Shown here: piece by piece, positions 25,892 to 35,354 of the stretch
How the letters are laid out: each line of letters begins with the position of its first letter
Numbering within the stretch: the first letter of the stretch is position 1
Made by a program: the position numbers and the translations under genes
Source of the DNA: Clostridia bacterium
GTDB taxonomy: Bacteria; Bacillota; Clostridia; Oscillospirales; Acutalibacteraceae
DNA: 47,104 nucleotides
Direction: 5' to 3'
Assembly: GCA_017439585.1 (NCBI GenBank)
Contig: JAFSIV010000019.1
Location: 1 to 47,104, forward strand
Notes under the pieces: generated by a model
What the model was told of the DNA's origin: nothing
Database searches by the model: none
Seen by the model: the letters and a program-made list of their open reading frames with translations, nothing else

Positions 25892-27850
25892 TTATTTTCC
25901 TTGCCTTAATTTATTTATTTTATCGCGAAGCATTGCGGCGTGTTCAAATTCGAGGATTTTTGCCGCTTGCTTCATTTCAAAGGTTAAACGCTTAATTTCC
26001 GCCTCGCGTTCAACACGGCTCATTCGGGATACAGGCTTATCCTCTTTCGGTTTTGCGCCGATTTCTATAATATCGCGAACATCTTTTATAATGGTTTTTG
26101 GAGTTATGCCGTTTTCCCTATTATATTTTTCTTGGATAGCGCGGCGGCGCTCGGTTTCGGTTATGGCTCTTTCCATAGACCGAGTAACGCTATCGGCATA
26201 CATTATAACCTCACCCTCGGCATTTCGGGCGGCTCTTCCTATGGTTTGAACAAGGGAGGTTTCGCTTCTGAGAAAGCCCTCTTTATCGGCATCTAAAATT
26301 GCCACAAGTGATACTTCGGGTATATCTAAGCCCTCGCGCAAGAGGTTGATACCAACCAAAACATCAAATTCGCCAAGACGCAAATCGCGGATAATCTCCA
26401 TTCTCTCAATGGTATCAATATCATAATGCATATAGCGGACCTTTATATTAAGCTCTTCAAGATATTCGGTTAAATCCTCTGCCATTTTCTTGGTTAGGGT
26501 TGTAATCAGAACACGCTCGTTTTTAGCGGTTCGAGAGTTGATTTCACTTATTAAATCATCAATCTGACCGTCAGACGGGCGGACCGAGACTTTGGGGTCT
26601 AAAAGACCTGTCGGCCGGATAACCTGCTCAACAATTTGAGCAGAGTGGTCCTTTTCAAAGTCGGCAGGGGTTGCCGAAACAAATATAGCCTGATTTACAT
26701 GCTTATAAAATTCCTCAAAGTTTAAAGGTCTATTATCAAAAGCAGAGGGAAGCCTGAAACCGTATTCAACAAGGTTTTCTTTTCTTGCTCGGTCTCCTGC
26801 ATACATTCCTCTAACCTGAGGGAGAGTTACATGGGATTCGTCAACAAAAAGTATAAAATCGTCGGGGAAATAGTCAAGCAGGGTAGAAGGAGTACTGCCC
26901 TTAGGTCTTCTTGCCATAACGCGTGAATAGTTTTCTATTCCCTTGCAGGTGCCGATTTCTCTTAGCATTTCAATATCGTATTCAGTTCGCTGACGGATTC
27001 GCTGAGCCTCGATTAACTGCTCATTTTCTATAAAAAATTTAACCCTTTCTTCCATTTCCTCCTTGATTTCGGCAAGCGCTTCCTCCAATTTATCCTGAGG
27101 AACAATATAGTGGGAAGCGGGGTAGATAGCGATATGCGAAAGAAAGGCTTTAACCTCGCCTGTCAGAGTATTTATTTCGGAAATACGGTCAATTTCGTCT
27201 CCAAAAAATTCAACTCTAACGGCATTTTCATGCGAATAAGCAGGAAAAATTTCAACCGTATCGCCACGAACTCTGAACTTGTTTCTAACAAAATTTATAT
27301 CGTTTCTCTCATATTGCAGGTCAACAAGCTTCATAATAAGCTCGTCGCGGCTTTTTTCCATACCCGCCCTTAAAGATATAACCATATTTCGATAATCAAT
27401 AGGGTTGCCGAGCGAATAAATGCAAGAAACCGATGCCACGATTATAACATCTCTGCGCTCTGATAAAGCGCAGGTGGCGCTATGGCGAAGCTTATCAATT
27501 TCGTCGTTTATAGCGGAATCTTTTTCAATATAAGTATCAGTTCCAGGAATATATGCCTCGGGCTGATAATAGTCGTAATAAGATACGAAATATTCCACCG
27601 CATTTTCGGGGAAGAATTCTTTAAATTCTGAGCACAACTGTGCGGCGAGGGTTTTATTATGAGCGAGAACGAGGGTCGGGCGGTTTACTTTTTCAATAAT
27701 ATTAGCCATTGTAAAGGTCTTACCTGAACCTGTAACACCTAAAAGGGTTTGCTCGCGGTCGCCACGGTTTAAACCCTCAACTAATTTCTCAATAGCTTCG
27801 GGTTGGTCGCCTGTTGGTTTATAATTTGAATGTAAAACAAACTTATCCAC
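25892..27850 (-). CDS. uvrB: Excinuclease ABC subunit B
   Basis: DNA damage verification helicase of nucleotide excision repair; works with UvrA and UvrC. 652 residues with the GTG start at 27848-27850 (product starts [19 protein letters not shown]), preceded by GAGGTGAGG; an upstream in-frame TTG (27880) is less likely. Motifs: Walker [15 protein letters not shown], beta-hairpin [11 protein letters not shown], helicase motif [48 protein letters not shown], and the C-terminal UVR/UvrC-binding helix region [18 protein letters not shown]-like. uvrA and uvrC are not in the window. Confidence 0.96.
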   Translation of the reverse strand: MDKFVLHSNYKPTGDQPEAIEKLVEGLNRGDREQTLLGVTGSGKTFTMANIIEKVNRPTLVLAHNKTLAAQLCSEFKEFFPENAVEYFVSYYDYYQPEAYIPGTDTYIEKDSAINDEIDKLRHSATCALSERRDVIIVASVSCIYSLGNPIDYRNMVISLRAGMEKSRDELIMKLVDLQYERNDINFVRNKFRVRGDTVEIFPAYSHENAVRVEFFGDEIDRISEINTLTGEVKAFLSHIAIYPASHYIVPQDKLEEALAEIKEEMEERVKFFIENEQLIEAQRIRQRTEYDIEMLREIGTCKGIENYSRVMARRPKGSTPSTLLDYFPDDFILFVDESHVTLPQVRGMYAGDRARKENLVEYGFRLPSAFDNRPLNFEEFYKHVNQAIFVSATPADFEKDHSAQIVEQVIRPTGLLDPKVSVRPSDGQIDDLISEINSRTAKNERVLITTLTKKMAEDLTEYLEELNIKVRYMHYDIDTIERMEIIRDLRLGEFDVLVGINLLREGLDIPEVSLVAILDADKEGFLRSETSLVQTIGRAARNAEGEVIMYADSVTRSMERAITETERRRAIQEKYNRENGITPKTIIKDVRDIIEIGAKPKEDKPVSRMSRVEREAEIKRLTFEMKQAAKILEFEHAAMLRDKINKLRQGK

Positions 27851-27884
27851 TTGCCTCACCTCACAGCATAAATGATACAAATAT

Positions 27885-27912
27885 ATTATAACATGAATTT
27901 TATTTATGTAAA
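27885..27912 (-). promoter_or_regulatory. Promoter for uvrB
   Basis: Minus strand TTTACA (27907-27912), 16-base spacer, TATAAT (27885-27890) with TG at the extended position. About 35 bases before the chosen GTG. No clear LexA-type box (GAAC-N4-GTTC) was seen. Confidence 0.65.
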
Positions 27913-28013
27913 TGAATTTTATGTAAATAAATTTAATATCGAAAAATAATATAGTTGTTATTTGGTTTACTGCAATATGCTAAATGATTTTATTAAAAAT
28001 TTTTTCTTAACCG

Positions 28014-28042
28014 TTGAAAAGTTTTTAAAAATATGTTATATT
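28014..28042 (+). promoter_or_regulatory. Promoter for ddh
   Basis: TTGAAA (28014-28019), 17-base spacer, TATATT (28037-28042), 30 bases before the ddh ATG. Confidence 0.6.
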
Positions 28043-28072
28043 TTTTTTATTAAGTTTAAAGAAGGTCTTTTA

Positions 28073-29059
28073 ATGAGTATAAGAATAGGAATTTACGGTT
28101 ACGGTAATTTAGGCAGAGGCATTGAAAATGCTATTAAACAAAACGAGGATATGTCACTCGTTGCGGTTTTTACAAGGCGCGACCCTGCAACCTTAAAAAT
28201 CAATACACCTGATGCTTTGGTTTTAAGGGCAGACGAGGTTGAAAAATTTAAAGGTAAGATAGATGTTTTAATTCTTTGCGGCGGTTCGGCTACCGATTTG
28301 CCGGTTCAAACACCTCAAATGGCTGAGATGTTTACAGTGGTGGACAGCTTTGATACACACGCTAAAATCCCTGAGCATTTTAAAAATGTTGACGAGGCTT
28401 CCAAAAAGGGTGGAAATGTTGCTCTTATTTCTGCCGGTTGGGACCCCGGTATGTTTTCGCTTAACCGCCTTTATGCTTCGGCAATACTTTCTGAGGGCAA
28501 GGATTACACTTTTTGGGGCAAGGGCATAAGCCAAGGTCATTCTGATGCTATCAGAAGAATTGAGGGTGTTAAAAACGCGAAGCAATATACTATCCCGATA
28601 GAAGCTGCATTAGAAGCGGTACGTTCGGGTGAGTGCCCTGAGTTTACAACCCGCGAGAAGCATTTGAGAGAATGTTTTGTTGTTGCAGAAGATGGGGCAG
28701 ACAAGGCTCGAATTGAAAAAGAAATCAAGGAAATGCCTAATTATTTTGCCGATTATGATACAACCGTTCATTTCATAACCGAGGAAGAATTAATCCGCGA
28801 CCATAGCGGTATTCCTCACGGCGGTTTTGTTATAAGAACAGGTAAAACAGGTGTTAACAAAGAGCATAACCATATTATTGAATACAGCTTGAAATTGGAT
28901 TCCAACCCTGAATTTACCGCAAGCGTAATTGTTTGCTTTGCGAGAGCGGTTAAAAGGCTTAAAGATGAGGGCGTTTCGGGTTGCAAGACAGTATTTGATA
29001 TTCCGCCTGCATATCTTTCGGCCAAATCTTATGAAGAGCTTATAAAGACTATGTTATAA
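28073..29059 (+). CDS. ddh: meso-Diaminopimelate dehydrogenase
   Basis: One-step NADPH-dependent reductive amination giving meso-diaminopimelate, for lysine and peptidoglycan. 328 residues with the ATG at 28073 (MSIRIGIYGYGNLGRGIE), preceded by GAAGG; an ATG 37 codons upstream would place the promoter inside the coding region and adds an unrelated hydrophobic stretch. Seen: Rossmann start IGIYGYGNLG, VDSFDTHAKIPEH, SAGWDPGMFSLNRLYA, GKGISQGHSDAIRRIEGV, and SGIPHGGFVIRTG. All are classical Ddh segments. Monocistronic, with its own promoter and terminator. Confidence 0.96.
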   Translation: MSIRIGIYGYGNLGRGIENAIKQNEDMSLVAVFTRRDPATLKINTPDALVLRADEVEKFKGKIDVLILCGGSATDLPVQTPQMAEMFTVVDSFDTHAKIPEHFKNVDEASKKGGNVALISAGWDPGMFSLNRLYASAILSEGKDYTFWGKGISQGHSDAIRRIEGVKNAKQYTIPIEAALEAVRSGECPEFTTREKHLRECFVVAEDGADKARIEKEIKEMPNYFADYDTTVHFITEEELIRDHSGIPHGGFVIRTGKTGVNKEHNHIIEYSLKLDSNPEFTASVIVCFARAVKRLKDEGVSGCKTVFDIPPAYLSAKSYEELIKTML

Positions 29060-29062
29060 TAG

Positions 29063-29093
29063 AAAAACCCCGATGAATTTCATCGGGGTTTTT
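29063..29093. terminator. Bidirectional terminator between ddh and the AEC permease
   Basis: AAAAACCCCGATGA (29063-29076) with TCATCGGGGTTTTT (29080-29093), three-base loop, A run on one side and T run on the other. It can end ddh from the left and the permease operon from the right. Confidence 0.9.
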
Positions 29094-29097
29094 AAAT

Positions 29098-30015
29098 TTA
29101 TGCCAAAGCCTGAGCTAAGGTTATAATAAGCGGCATGGTTAAGATTGAGAGTATTGTGCTTAAAGATACCATACTTACCGAAAGGGGAGTATCTGCCGAG
29201 AATTTTGCTGAAAACATTGTTGCCATTGCGGCGGTTGGTGCGCTGAAAGAAATAACCGAGGATACAAGCATATCTCCTCTAACGCCGCAAAGATAGATAA
29301 CACCCAAGGCAATAAGCGGAAACAAGACTAATTTTAAGAAAATTGCAAACATAAGTTTAAAGTTTTTGAAGCCGCCAAGCAGATTGCTTTTTGTTAAATG
29401 ATATCCGATTATAAGCATTGGAACAGGGGTATTGAGACCTGCCATATAGGTTACAGGTTCTAATATAATTTTTGGCATTGGGATAGAAAACAAAAATATG
29501 ATAAGACCTATTGAAATTCCGATTAATCCCGGATTTAAAATGAGCTTTTTAGGAGTCATATACTTTTTATCTCCGCTCATTGAGATAATACCGTAGCTCC
29601 AAATGAATAGGTTAAATATTGCTATGAAGGACGAGCCGTAGAATACGCCTGTGTCCCCTAAAAGTGCTTGCTGCAAGGGGATAGACATAAATCCGCAATT
29701 TGAAAAAATTGCCGAAAATCTAAGAACTCGCTCGCTAGTTGTCTTTTTTGAATGAATGAGAAGTCTCGCGAGTATTATAAACCCTAAATGAACTAAAAAT
29801 GCTATAAGAAAGCTGATAAGCAGATTTTTAAACACCGATTTATCGAATTCTCTTATAAAGGATTTTATAATAACGCAAGGGGTTACGATAAGCAAGACTA
29901 TATCGGTCATACCTTTAACGGTTGTTTCGTTTAAAAGCTTGCATTTGGTTAAAACAACACCTAAAAGTATAAGAATAAAAAGTATTAAAACTTGTACTAA
30001 AACATCTAAAAACAT
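29098..30015 (-). CDS. AEC family transporter (auxin efflux carrier type)
   Basis: 305-residue integral membrane protein with about ten hydrophobic segments in two halves. The opening VQVLILFILILLGVVLTKCKLLNE, the central NCGFMSIPLQQALLGDTGVFYGS and the closing FSAPTAAMATMFSAKF match bacterial AEC permeases, which move malate, other dicarboxylates or unknown compounds. Substrate cannot be told from sequence. It follows the RsmF-like gene by 14 bases, so it may be the third gene of rsmE-rsmF-permease. Confidence 0.85.
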   Translation of the reverse strand: MFLDVLVQVLILFILILLGVVLTKCKLLNETTVKGMTDIVLLIVTPCVIIKSFIREFDKSVFKNLLISFLIAFLVHLGFIILARLLIHSKKTTSERVLRFSAIFSNCGFMSIPLQQALLGDTGVFYGSSFIAIFNLFIWSYGIISMSGDKKYMTPKKLILNPGLIGISIGLIIFLFSIPMPKIILEPVTYMAGLNTPVPMLIIGYHLTKSNLLGGFKNFKLMFAIFLKLVLFPLIALGVIYLCGVRGDMLVSSVISFSAPTAAMATMFSAKFSADTPLSVSMVSLSTILSILTMPLIITLAQALA

Positions 30016-30029
30016 TTCATAAACACCTA

Positions 30030-31385
30030 TTAAAATTTTCTAAGCCCTTTGGGATAATGGTTTTTGATTTTTCCGTTCACGGCTTTACCCCCGCCTACTG
30101 CCGCACCGTTAAAGGTTATAACAACATATCCGTTTTCTATATCGGCAGAGATTTCCTCACCGTGAAGATATTTTTCTAATTTTTCTCTATCTCCGGATAA
30201 TTCAACCTTTCGGTTGAAGTTTTTGCCAAGCGAGGTAAAAAACTGATGGTGGGGCAGGATATAGTTTTTCTTGATTTCGCCTATTGTCACCCCAAAGCTA
30301 AACGCGATACTGTCGGGTATATAAAAATCGGGTGGGAAATAAACAGGTCTTCCGTTATATAGTTTAACCGCACTTTCGTCAAACTCGGTTAGAGTATCGT
30401 TTAAAAAATCCAAAAGAATTTTATCCGGCTTATAAATGGCTTGCGGTTTAGAGGGCGGGGTGTTGGTCTGCTCATTTTTATTATGAAGCAAAGCCACAAA
30501 TTGTCCCTCGCCCTTTATTTTATGGGGATAAGCTCTGCCGCAAAAGGCAATATTTTCACATTCGCATCCCTCGAATTTAATTCCGCGCGCGGTTGCTTTT
30601 TGAACTTTTTCGGTTAAAGGCATAAGCTCAAAATCGGGGTTTTCTTTTAAAAAATTATCAATAACCATTTCGTTTTCTTCGAGCGAAAAGGTGCAGGTTG
30701 CATATACTATATAGCCGTTAGGCTTCAAAGCTTTTACTGCGTTTCGAAGTATCTCTTTTTGCCTTTCGGCACATTTTTTAACATTATCTATGCTCCATTC
30801 TAAAATGGCGTTATCGTCTTTCCTGAACATTCCCTCGCCTGAGCAAGGGGCGTCTACCATAATTAAATCAAAGGTATTTGGAAAGGTTTTTGCAATTTTT
30901 TCGCTATCCAAACAGCAGGTTACTGTATTTAAAAATCCTAGACGCTCAATATTTCCCGTTAGTATTTTGCAACGAGAGGAAATTATTTCGTTAGATACTA
31001 AAATCCCCTTTTCGCCTAGCTTATTTTTGAGCTGACTACTTTTTCCTCCGGGGGCTGCGCACATATCAAGAACGCACCAATCAGGGTTTATTTCAAGACT
31101 TTCAGCAGGAAGCATTGCGGCAGGCTCTTGAACATAAATTAGACCTGCATGGTGAAACGGGTGGTTTCCGATTTTATCTTTTTCGAAATAAAATCCCGTA
31201 TCGACATAATCAATTTTTTCGGTTGATAAATCGTTTATTTTGATAAAATCCTCTAATGAGATTTTATCAGTATTAACCCTGAACGCTCTTTGAACAGGAG
31301 AATTAATAGCTTTTATGTAATTTTCTAAATCGTCTTTTAAAATAGATTTCATTCGGTATAGAAATTCGTCTGGCAAAGTTTTCAT
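30030..31385 (-). CDS. RsmF/NOL1-NOP2-Sun family rRNA m5C methyltransferase
   Basis: SAM-dependent RNA cytosine-5 methyltransferase, probably acting on 16S rRNA (Gram-positive RsmF/YebU relatives also modify neighbouring cytosines). 451 residues. N-terminal AFRVNT segment; SAM loop VLDMCAAPGGKSSQL (about 103-117); motif IV MVDAPCSGEGMFRKD and motif VI YATCTFSLEENE with the two catalytic cysteines; a C-terminal PUA-like region (about 330-451) ending NHYPKGLRKF. The ATG lies one base beyond the rsmE stop, and AGGAGAA in the rsmE end serves as RBS. Confidence 0.92.
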   Translation of the reverse strand: MKTLPDEFLYRMKSILKDDLENYIKAINSPVQRAFRVNTDKISLEDFIKINDLSTEKIDYVDTGFYFEKDKIGNHPFHHAGLIYVQEPAAMLPAESLEINPDWCVLDMCAAPGGKSSQLKNKLGEKGILVSNEIISSRCKILTGNIERLGFLNTVTCCLDSEKIAKTFPNTFDLIMVDAPCSGEGMFRKDDNAILEWSIDNVKKCAERQKEILRNAVKALKPNGYIVYATCTFSLEENEMVIDNFLKENPDFELMPLTEKVQKATARGIKFEGCECENIAFCGRAYPHKIKGEGQFVALLHNKNEQTNTPPSKPQAIYKPDKILLDFLNDTLTEFDESAVKLYNGRPVYFPPDFYIPDSIAFSFGVTIGEIKKNYILPHHQFFTSLGKNFNRKVELSGDREKLEKYLHGEEISADIENGYVVITFNGAAVGGGKAVNGKIKNHYPKGLRKF

Positions 31386-31386
31386 T

Positions 31387-32133
31387 TTATTCTCCTAAGG
31401 TAATTTCAGAGTATAGCATACACATACTAAGCGCAGTTATGGCGGCGGTTTCGGTGCGCAAAATCCGGCTTCCGAGCGATATTGCTTTTCCGCCTATTTC
31501 TACCGCTTTTTCAACCTCTTTTTCCTCAAAACCACCCTCGGCGCCGATTAAAATACCAATCTTCATACCGCTTTTAATCTGCTTTAAGGCTTCAAGAGTA
31601 TCACGCATACCATTTTTATTTTCGTAAGGAATAAGAAGCAAATCAAGGTCTTTTGCTATTTCTAAGGCCAAATTAAAGCTTTTAATATCTAAAACCTCAG
31701 GAATTGAATTTCTTTTGCTCTGCTTTGCGGCGGATTCGGCTATTGCCTGCCAACGCTCGCGCTTTGATTTCTTTTTCTTTTCTTCTATTTTAACAATTGA
31801 GCGACTAAGCTCGGTTGGAATTATTTTATCTACACCGAGTTCAACTGCTTTTTGTATTATAAGTTCCATTTTATCACTTTTCGGAAGTCCCTGAAAGAGA
31901 TAAAGTTTAATGGGTAAAGAGGTGCTTTGATAGTTTTCTTCTATGATTTTGGCGGTTATGGTATCGCTGTTAATTTCAGTAATTTCGCATAAATCACTTT
32001 TATTATCACAGCTCACCAAAAACTGCTCGCCTATTTTCATTCTGAGAACATTTTTTATATGGTTAAAATCGGTGCCGGTTATAAAATAACAGTCGCCGTT
32101 TTTTGATTTATTATCTGTGAAAAAATTATACAT
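31387..32133 (-). CDS. rsmE: 16S rRNA m3U1498 methyltransferase RsmE
   Basis: SPOUT-class enzyme methylating N3 of U1498 in 16S rRNA. 248 residues from ATG 32131-32133 (MYNFFTD); a TTG six codons upstream is in frame but overlaps the GGAGGGAG ribosome binding site. Features: N-terminal PUA-like domain (HIKNVLRMKIGEQF), KLYLFQGLPKSDKMELIIQKAVELGV, RSIVK, and the SPOUT knot ILIGAEGGFEEKEVE with LGSRILRTETAAI. First gene of a probable operon with the RsmF-like methyltransferase. Its leader overlaps a repeat-type hairpin. Confidence 0.95.
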   Translation of the reverse strand: MYNFFTDNKSKNGDCYFITGTDFNHIKNVLRMKIGEQFLVSCDNKSDLCEITEINSDTITAKIIEENYQSTSLPIKLYLFQGLPKSDKMELIIQKAVELGVDKIIPTELSRSIVKIEEKKKKSKRERWQAIAESAAKQSKRNSIPEVLDIKSFNLALEIAKDLDLLLIPYENKNGMRDTLEALKQIKSGMKIGILIGAEGGFEEKEVEKAVEIGGKAISLGSRILRTETAAITALSMCMLYSEITLGE

Positions 32134-32134
32134 T

Positions 32135-32192
32135 TTCTCTCCCTCCGGCAAAACAAAAGTTTTGCCACCTCCCTCGTCAGAGGAAGGCTGTT
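32135..32192. repeat. Repeat-like hairpin in the rsmE leader
   Basis: GGCAAAAC (32147-32154) and GTTTTGCC (32159-32166) form an eight-pair stem, flanked by CTCCCTCC and CACCTCCCTCGTCAGAGGAAGG. The flank CTCCCTCGTCAGAGG is the kind of short dispersed element often seen in gut Clostridia. The rsmE ribosome binding site comes from the outer edge. Only one copy is in the window. Confidence 0.45.
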
Positions 32193-32352
32193 ACAAATTT
32201 TGCTAAAATAAATATAACATTTTTTAGTAACACTTTCAAGTTATATATGCAGATAGATATATTATACAATTACAATTTTTTTATTGAAACTATTGAAAAA
32301 ACTGAAAAAATAATGTATCATTTAATTATAATGTTTAAGGAGGTAAACTTGT

Positions 32353-33030
32353 ATGGAAGAGATTATGGAAAGTATGATGGGCTCAGGAATGACCGAAAGT
32401 ATGGTAGCTATGGGAGTTTTTGCTCTCGTTATCGCTATTTACGGCGGTATATTTTTAATAGCAGGAATATCTTATTTGCTTGAATCCATAGCTTTTTTCA
32501 AAATCGGACAGAGAAGACTTATACCAAATTCTTGGCTTAGCTTTATTCCGATTGCAAATTATTGGGTTGTTGGAAAAATAGTTGAAGATTACGACCTAAA
32601 ACAGCAAAACATTAAGAGAAACTGGGCAAAGACCTTGCTTATTTTAGTTATTGCAGGTCCTGCTTTGGCTATTGTTTCATATATAGCTTTATTATTAACG
32701 GCTATGGGCATGGGTATTTTTGCTGACACTCTTGTGGACGAAAGCGCAATAATAGGGATTTTACCGATATTTATTTTATTTTACATAGTTTTTTTAGTAG
32801 CGGTTGTTATTATGTCGGCATTCAGCATTTTAACAGCGATTTGCGTTTTCAAAATATTTGAATCCTTAAAGCCTGAAAAAGCGATTAAATATATTCTTCT
32901 TTTTATGATAGTTCCGCTTGCAGGTCCTATTCTTTTATTTAAAAACCGAAATGAAGGATATGATTATCTGCCAATTGAGGAAGATGAAACAGAGGAAGCT
33001 CCTTTGTTTGAGGAAACCGAAGATTTATAA
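32353..33030 (+). CDS. Polytopic membrane protein of unknown function
   Basis: 225 residues, not recognised. Four main hydrophobic helices (about 17-44, 92-118, 128-163, 179-195), with a polar loop SFIPIANYWVVGKIVEDYDL after the first. This GQRRLIPNSWLSFIPIANYW phrase resembles small integral proteins of Firmicutes annotated only as hypothetical. A very acidic tail follows (LPIEEDETEEAPLFEETEDL). The Met-rich start MEEIMESMMGSGMTESM precedes the first helix. AGGAGG lies upstream of the ATG. It stands alone between divergent genes and has its own terminator. Confidence 0.75.
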   Translation: MEEIMESMMGSGMTESMVAMGVFALVIAIYGGIFLIAGISYLLESIAFFKIGQRRLIPNSWLSFIPIANYWVVGKIVEDYDLKQQNIKRNWAKTLLILVIAGPALAIVSYIALLLTAMGMGIFADTLVDESAIIGILPIFILFYIVFLVAVVIMSAFSILTAICVFKIFESLKPEKAIKYILLFMIVPLAGPILLFKNRNEGYDYLPIEEDETEEAPLFEETEDL

Positions 33031-33045
33031 TTTGAAAAATAAATT

Positions 33046-33078
33046 AAATAGCAGGGGTTAAGCCCCTGCTATTTTTTA
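33046..33078 (+). terminator. Terminator after the membrane protein gene
   Basis: AAATAGCAGGGG (33046-33057) with CCCCTGCTATTT (33063-33074), five-base loop and a T run. Sixteen bases after the stop. Confidence 0.9.
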
Positions 33079-33123
33079 TATAACGAGAATCGTGTGATAG
33101 TTATGATATGAAAAATATTATAA

Positions 33124-33154
33124 TTGTCGTTCATGCCGCGACGGGCACGCCCTT
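33124..33154 (-). repeat. Fragment of the structured intergenic repeat
   Basis: 31 bases that match, in reverse orientation, the last 31 bases of the repeats at 15216-15430 and 20565-20775, with one mismatch (GCATGAACGACAA instead of GCATGAGCGACAA). Only the end hairpin GTCGC.. remains. Confidence 0.75.
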
Positions 33155-33191
33155 GATTGTTTTCTAGACAGATATTTATTAAAAAATATTT

Positions 33192-34292
33192 TTATATTAA
33201 ATCTTTGGTATCGAAGTATCTTAGCATCAATTCAACCATTTCGTCATAGCTTAAAATTCCGTTTTCAACTCCGTTTACCTTTATAAAGGTATCGTTAACA
33301 TTTTGGGAATTATCCATAACCTCGCCTCTAAATTTATCCCAATATTCGTTTTTTGCGTTAAGGTCGCGAAGCATACCCTTAGAGCAGTTTGAAACGGCTT
33401 TTCTCCATAAATCCTTATCGGCTTTATAAAGCGCATTAGAACAGTGGATAAATGCTGATAAATTGCCTGAATAAACAAAATCGGGCATACCTGAGGTATC
33501 TGAGGCTAGCCAGGCTAAAAAATTGCATTCATTTTCTTTTGCAAAACCCATAGTGTGAGCAATTTCATGGGCGGCGGTTGAGGGGATAGAAAAGGACGGA
33601 ACATCGGTGTTAACACTGGTTTCCAGAGTCCAGGGACAGTAAACTCCCGTAGTTCCCGTATAAGACCATTTATGAGAAAGCATAACCGATTTCACTCTCT
33701 TTGTTCCCGTTATTAAAAAGGGATATTCTTTTTTTATGTTTTTATAACTATCGTCTGCCAAAAGAAGCATTTCGTTAAGCCCTAGATTTAGCACCGCAAC
33801 ACCGTTTTCGTCTTCTTTTAAGCTTTCGCGAGCGGCCGAAGCGTTTTTTGCGAGGGTAGAGGTTACCTTATATAAATCTTCGGCGGTATATTCTCTGGCT
33901 TCAAGGTGCATATTTTCGTATAAAGGAAGTCTCGAAAAATTTGCACCGTCGGTCACCATAAAAATAAATAAGAATAAGGAAAGGCACCAAGCTAGAAACC
34001 TTATACCCTTTTCGGCGGTGGATTTTTTGTTTTTTGAGCGGCAAAATTTTATGATAAATGTTATCATTAAGCCTACAATTATCGGAACAAGCGATAAAAC
34101 CAATATTTCGGTTACCGATACGGGAATCAGGGATACAAGCCACTGAAAAGGAAAGGTTATTCTGAAAATACCCCTTGTATATACATATTCTGTAAACTTC
34201 GGAAAGTATGGCATTATAAAATACATTACTGCCGCTAATGAAAGCGGAATTAAACAAAGTAACCATTTAAGCCATAACGGTTTATTTTTCAC
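33192..34292 (-). CDS. DUF3810 family membrane-anchored putative zinc metalloprotease
   Basis: About 366 residues. Three N-terminal membrane helices (roughly 10-30, 55-80 and 95-115) are followed by a large outer domain with a zinc-protease motif, AAHEIAHTMGFAKENECNFLAW (HExxH plus a downstream E), as in DUF3810 proteins; no substrate is known. A GTG at 34290-34292 (product starts KNKPLWLKW) is preferred since GAGGTG lies six bases before it; a GTG three codons earlier (34301) overlaps that site. It is divergent from cysK. A decayed repeat fragment lies downstream and no convincing terminator was seen. Confidence 0.85.
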   Translation of the reverse strand: MKNKPLWLKWLLCLIPLSLAAVMYFIMPYFPKFTEYVYTRGIFRITFPFQWLVSLIPVSVTEILVLSLVPIIVGLMITFIIKFCRSKNKKSTAEKGIRFLAWCLSLFLFIFMVTDGANFSRLPLYENMHLEAREYTAEDLYKVTSTLAKNASAARESLKEDENGVAVLNLGLNEMLLLADDSYKNIKKEYPFLITGTKRVKSVMLSHKWSYTGTTGVYCPWTLETSVNTDVPSFSIPSTAAHEIAHTMGFAKENECNFLAWLASDTSGMPDFVYSGNLSAFIHCSNALYKADKDLWRKAVSNCSKGMLRDLNAKNEYWDKFRGEVMDNSQNVNDTFIKVNGVENGILSYDEMVELMLRYFDTKDLI

Positions 34293-34321
34293 TAACTTCA
34301 CCTCGTTTTAAAATTTTTAAC

Positions 34322-34350
34322 TTGCTTTTTGTATGCATAGAACATATAAT
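34322..34350 (+). promoter_or_regulatory. Promoter for cysK
   Basis: TTGCTT (34322-34327), 17-base spacer, perfect TATAAT (34345-34350), 38 bases before the ATG. No S-box or T-box leader is present. Confidence 0.65.
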
Positions 34351-34387
34351 GAAATAAGTAATAAAATGAATTTATAAAGGTGTATAT

Positions 34388-35314
34388 ATGATTTGCGATT
34401 CTATTTTGGAAGCCTTGGGTAACACTCCGATTATAAGGCTTAACAATATGGTGGATTCTAATTCCGCCGAAATACTTGTTAAATTTGAGGGACTGAATGT
34501 CGGTGGGTCTATCAAAACCCGAACTGCCCTTAATATGATAAAGGACGCCGAGGAAAAAGGCCTTATAAATAAGGATACTATTATCGTTGAGCCAACGAGC
34601 GGAAATCAGGGTATAGGTCTTGCCTTAGTTGGCGCGGTTAAGGGTTTAAAAGTTAAGATTATTATGCCCGACTCGGTAAGCGAGGAAAGAAGAAAACTCG
34701 TCAAACATTACGGTGCTGAGGTTATTTTGGTGCACGATGCCGGCAATATCGGTCTTTGCATTGAAGAATGTTTAAACATAGCTCTTAAAATGAGGGAAGA
34801 GGATAAAAATGTTTTTGTTCCTCAGCAATTTGAAAACCCTGCAAATGTTGAAATTCAAAGAACCGCAACAGGCAGAGAAATTTTAGAGCAGGTCGGCGGT
34901 AGAATTGACGGTTTTTGCTCGGGTATCGGAACGGGCGGAACTATTACCGGTATCGGCGAAACCCTTAAAAAAGAAAATCCTGATATGACTATTTGGGCAG
35001 TTGAGCCTGAAAATGCTGCTATTTTATCGGGTGGTTCTATCGGAACTCATATTCAAATGGGTATTGGAGACGGCATTATCCCCGAAATACTTAACTGCAA
35101 TATTTATGATGATGTTTGCATTATAAAAGATGAGGAAGCTTTGCAGACCGCTAAGGATTTAGCCAGCAAAGAGGGAATAATGTGCGGTATAAGCAGCGGA
35201 ACTAATGTTGCCGCGGCTATAAAGCTTGCAAAGAAGCTTGGTAAAGGTAAAAGGGTTGTTACGGTTTTACCTGATACTGCCGAGAGATATTTCTCAACCG
35301 AATTATTTGAATAA
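34388..35314 (+). CDS. cysK: Cysteine synthase (O-acetylserine sulfhydrylase)
   Basis: PLP enzyme making cysteine from O-acetylserine and sulfide. 308 residues. The PLP lysine is K43 in VGGSIKTRTA (usual GGSVKDR), the substrate loop is PTSGNQGIGLA (69-79, usual PTSGNTG), the phosphate cup is GIGTGGTITGIG, and HIQMGIGDGIIP replaces the common HKIQGIGAGF. These shifts are typical of a clostridial branch; cystathionine beta-synthase-like use of other substrates cannot be excluded. No serine acetyltransferase gene is adjacent. Confidence 0.9.
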   Translation: MICDSILEALGNTPIIRLNNMVDSNSAEILVKFEGLNVGGSIKTRTALNMIKDAEEKGLINKDTIIVEPTSGNQGIGLALVGAVKGLKVKIIMPDSVSEERRKLVKHYGAEVILVHDAGNIGLCIEECLNIALKMREEDKNVFVPQQFENPANVEIQRTATGREILEQVGGRIDGFCSGIGTGGTITGIGETLKKENPDMTIWAVEPENAAILSGGSIGTHIQMGIGDGIIPEILNCNIYDDVCIIKDEEALQTAKDLASKEGIMCGISSGTNVAAAIKLAKKLGKGKRVVTVLPDTAERYFSTELFE

Positions 35315-35324
35315 TCTATATTTT

Positions 35325-35353
35325 AAAAGGTTGTCTTAAAGACAACCTTTTTG
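35325..35353. terminator. Terminator after cysK, also serving the opposite strand
   Basis: AAAAGGTTGTCTT (35325-35337) and AAGACAACCTTTT (35339-35351), T run after. It lies at the ends of both cysK and the converging radical SAM gene, whose stop is at 35355. Confidence 0.85.
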
Positions 35354-35354
35354 T

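Noticed and set aside
27962-28072. N-terminal extension of ddh
   Set aside because: It covers the likely promoter, adds a hydrophobic stretch unlike Ddh, and the ATG at 28073 matches the family start.
32247-32483. 78-codon frame overlapping the membrane protein start
   Set aside because: Other frame has AGGAGG, a clear membrane topology and a matching terminator.
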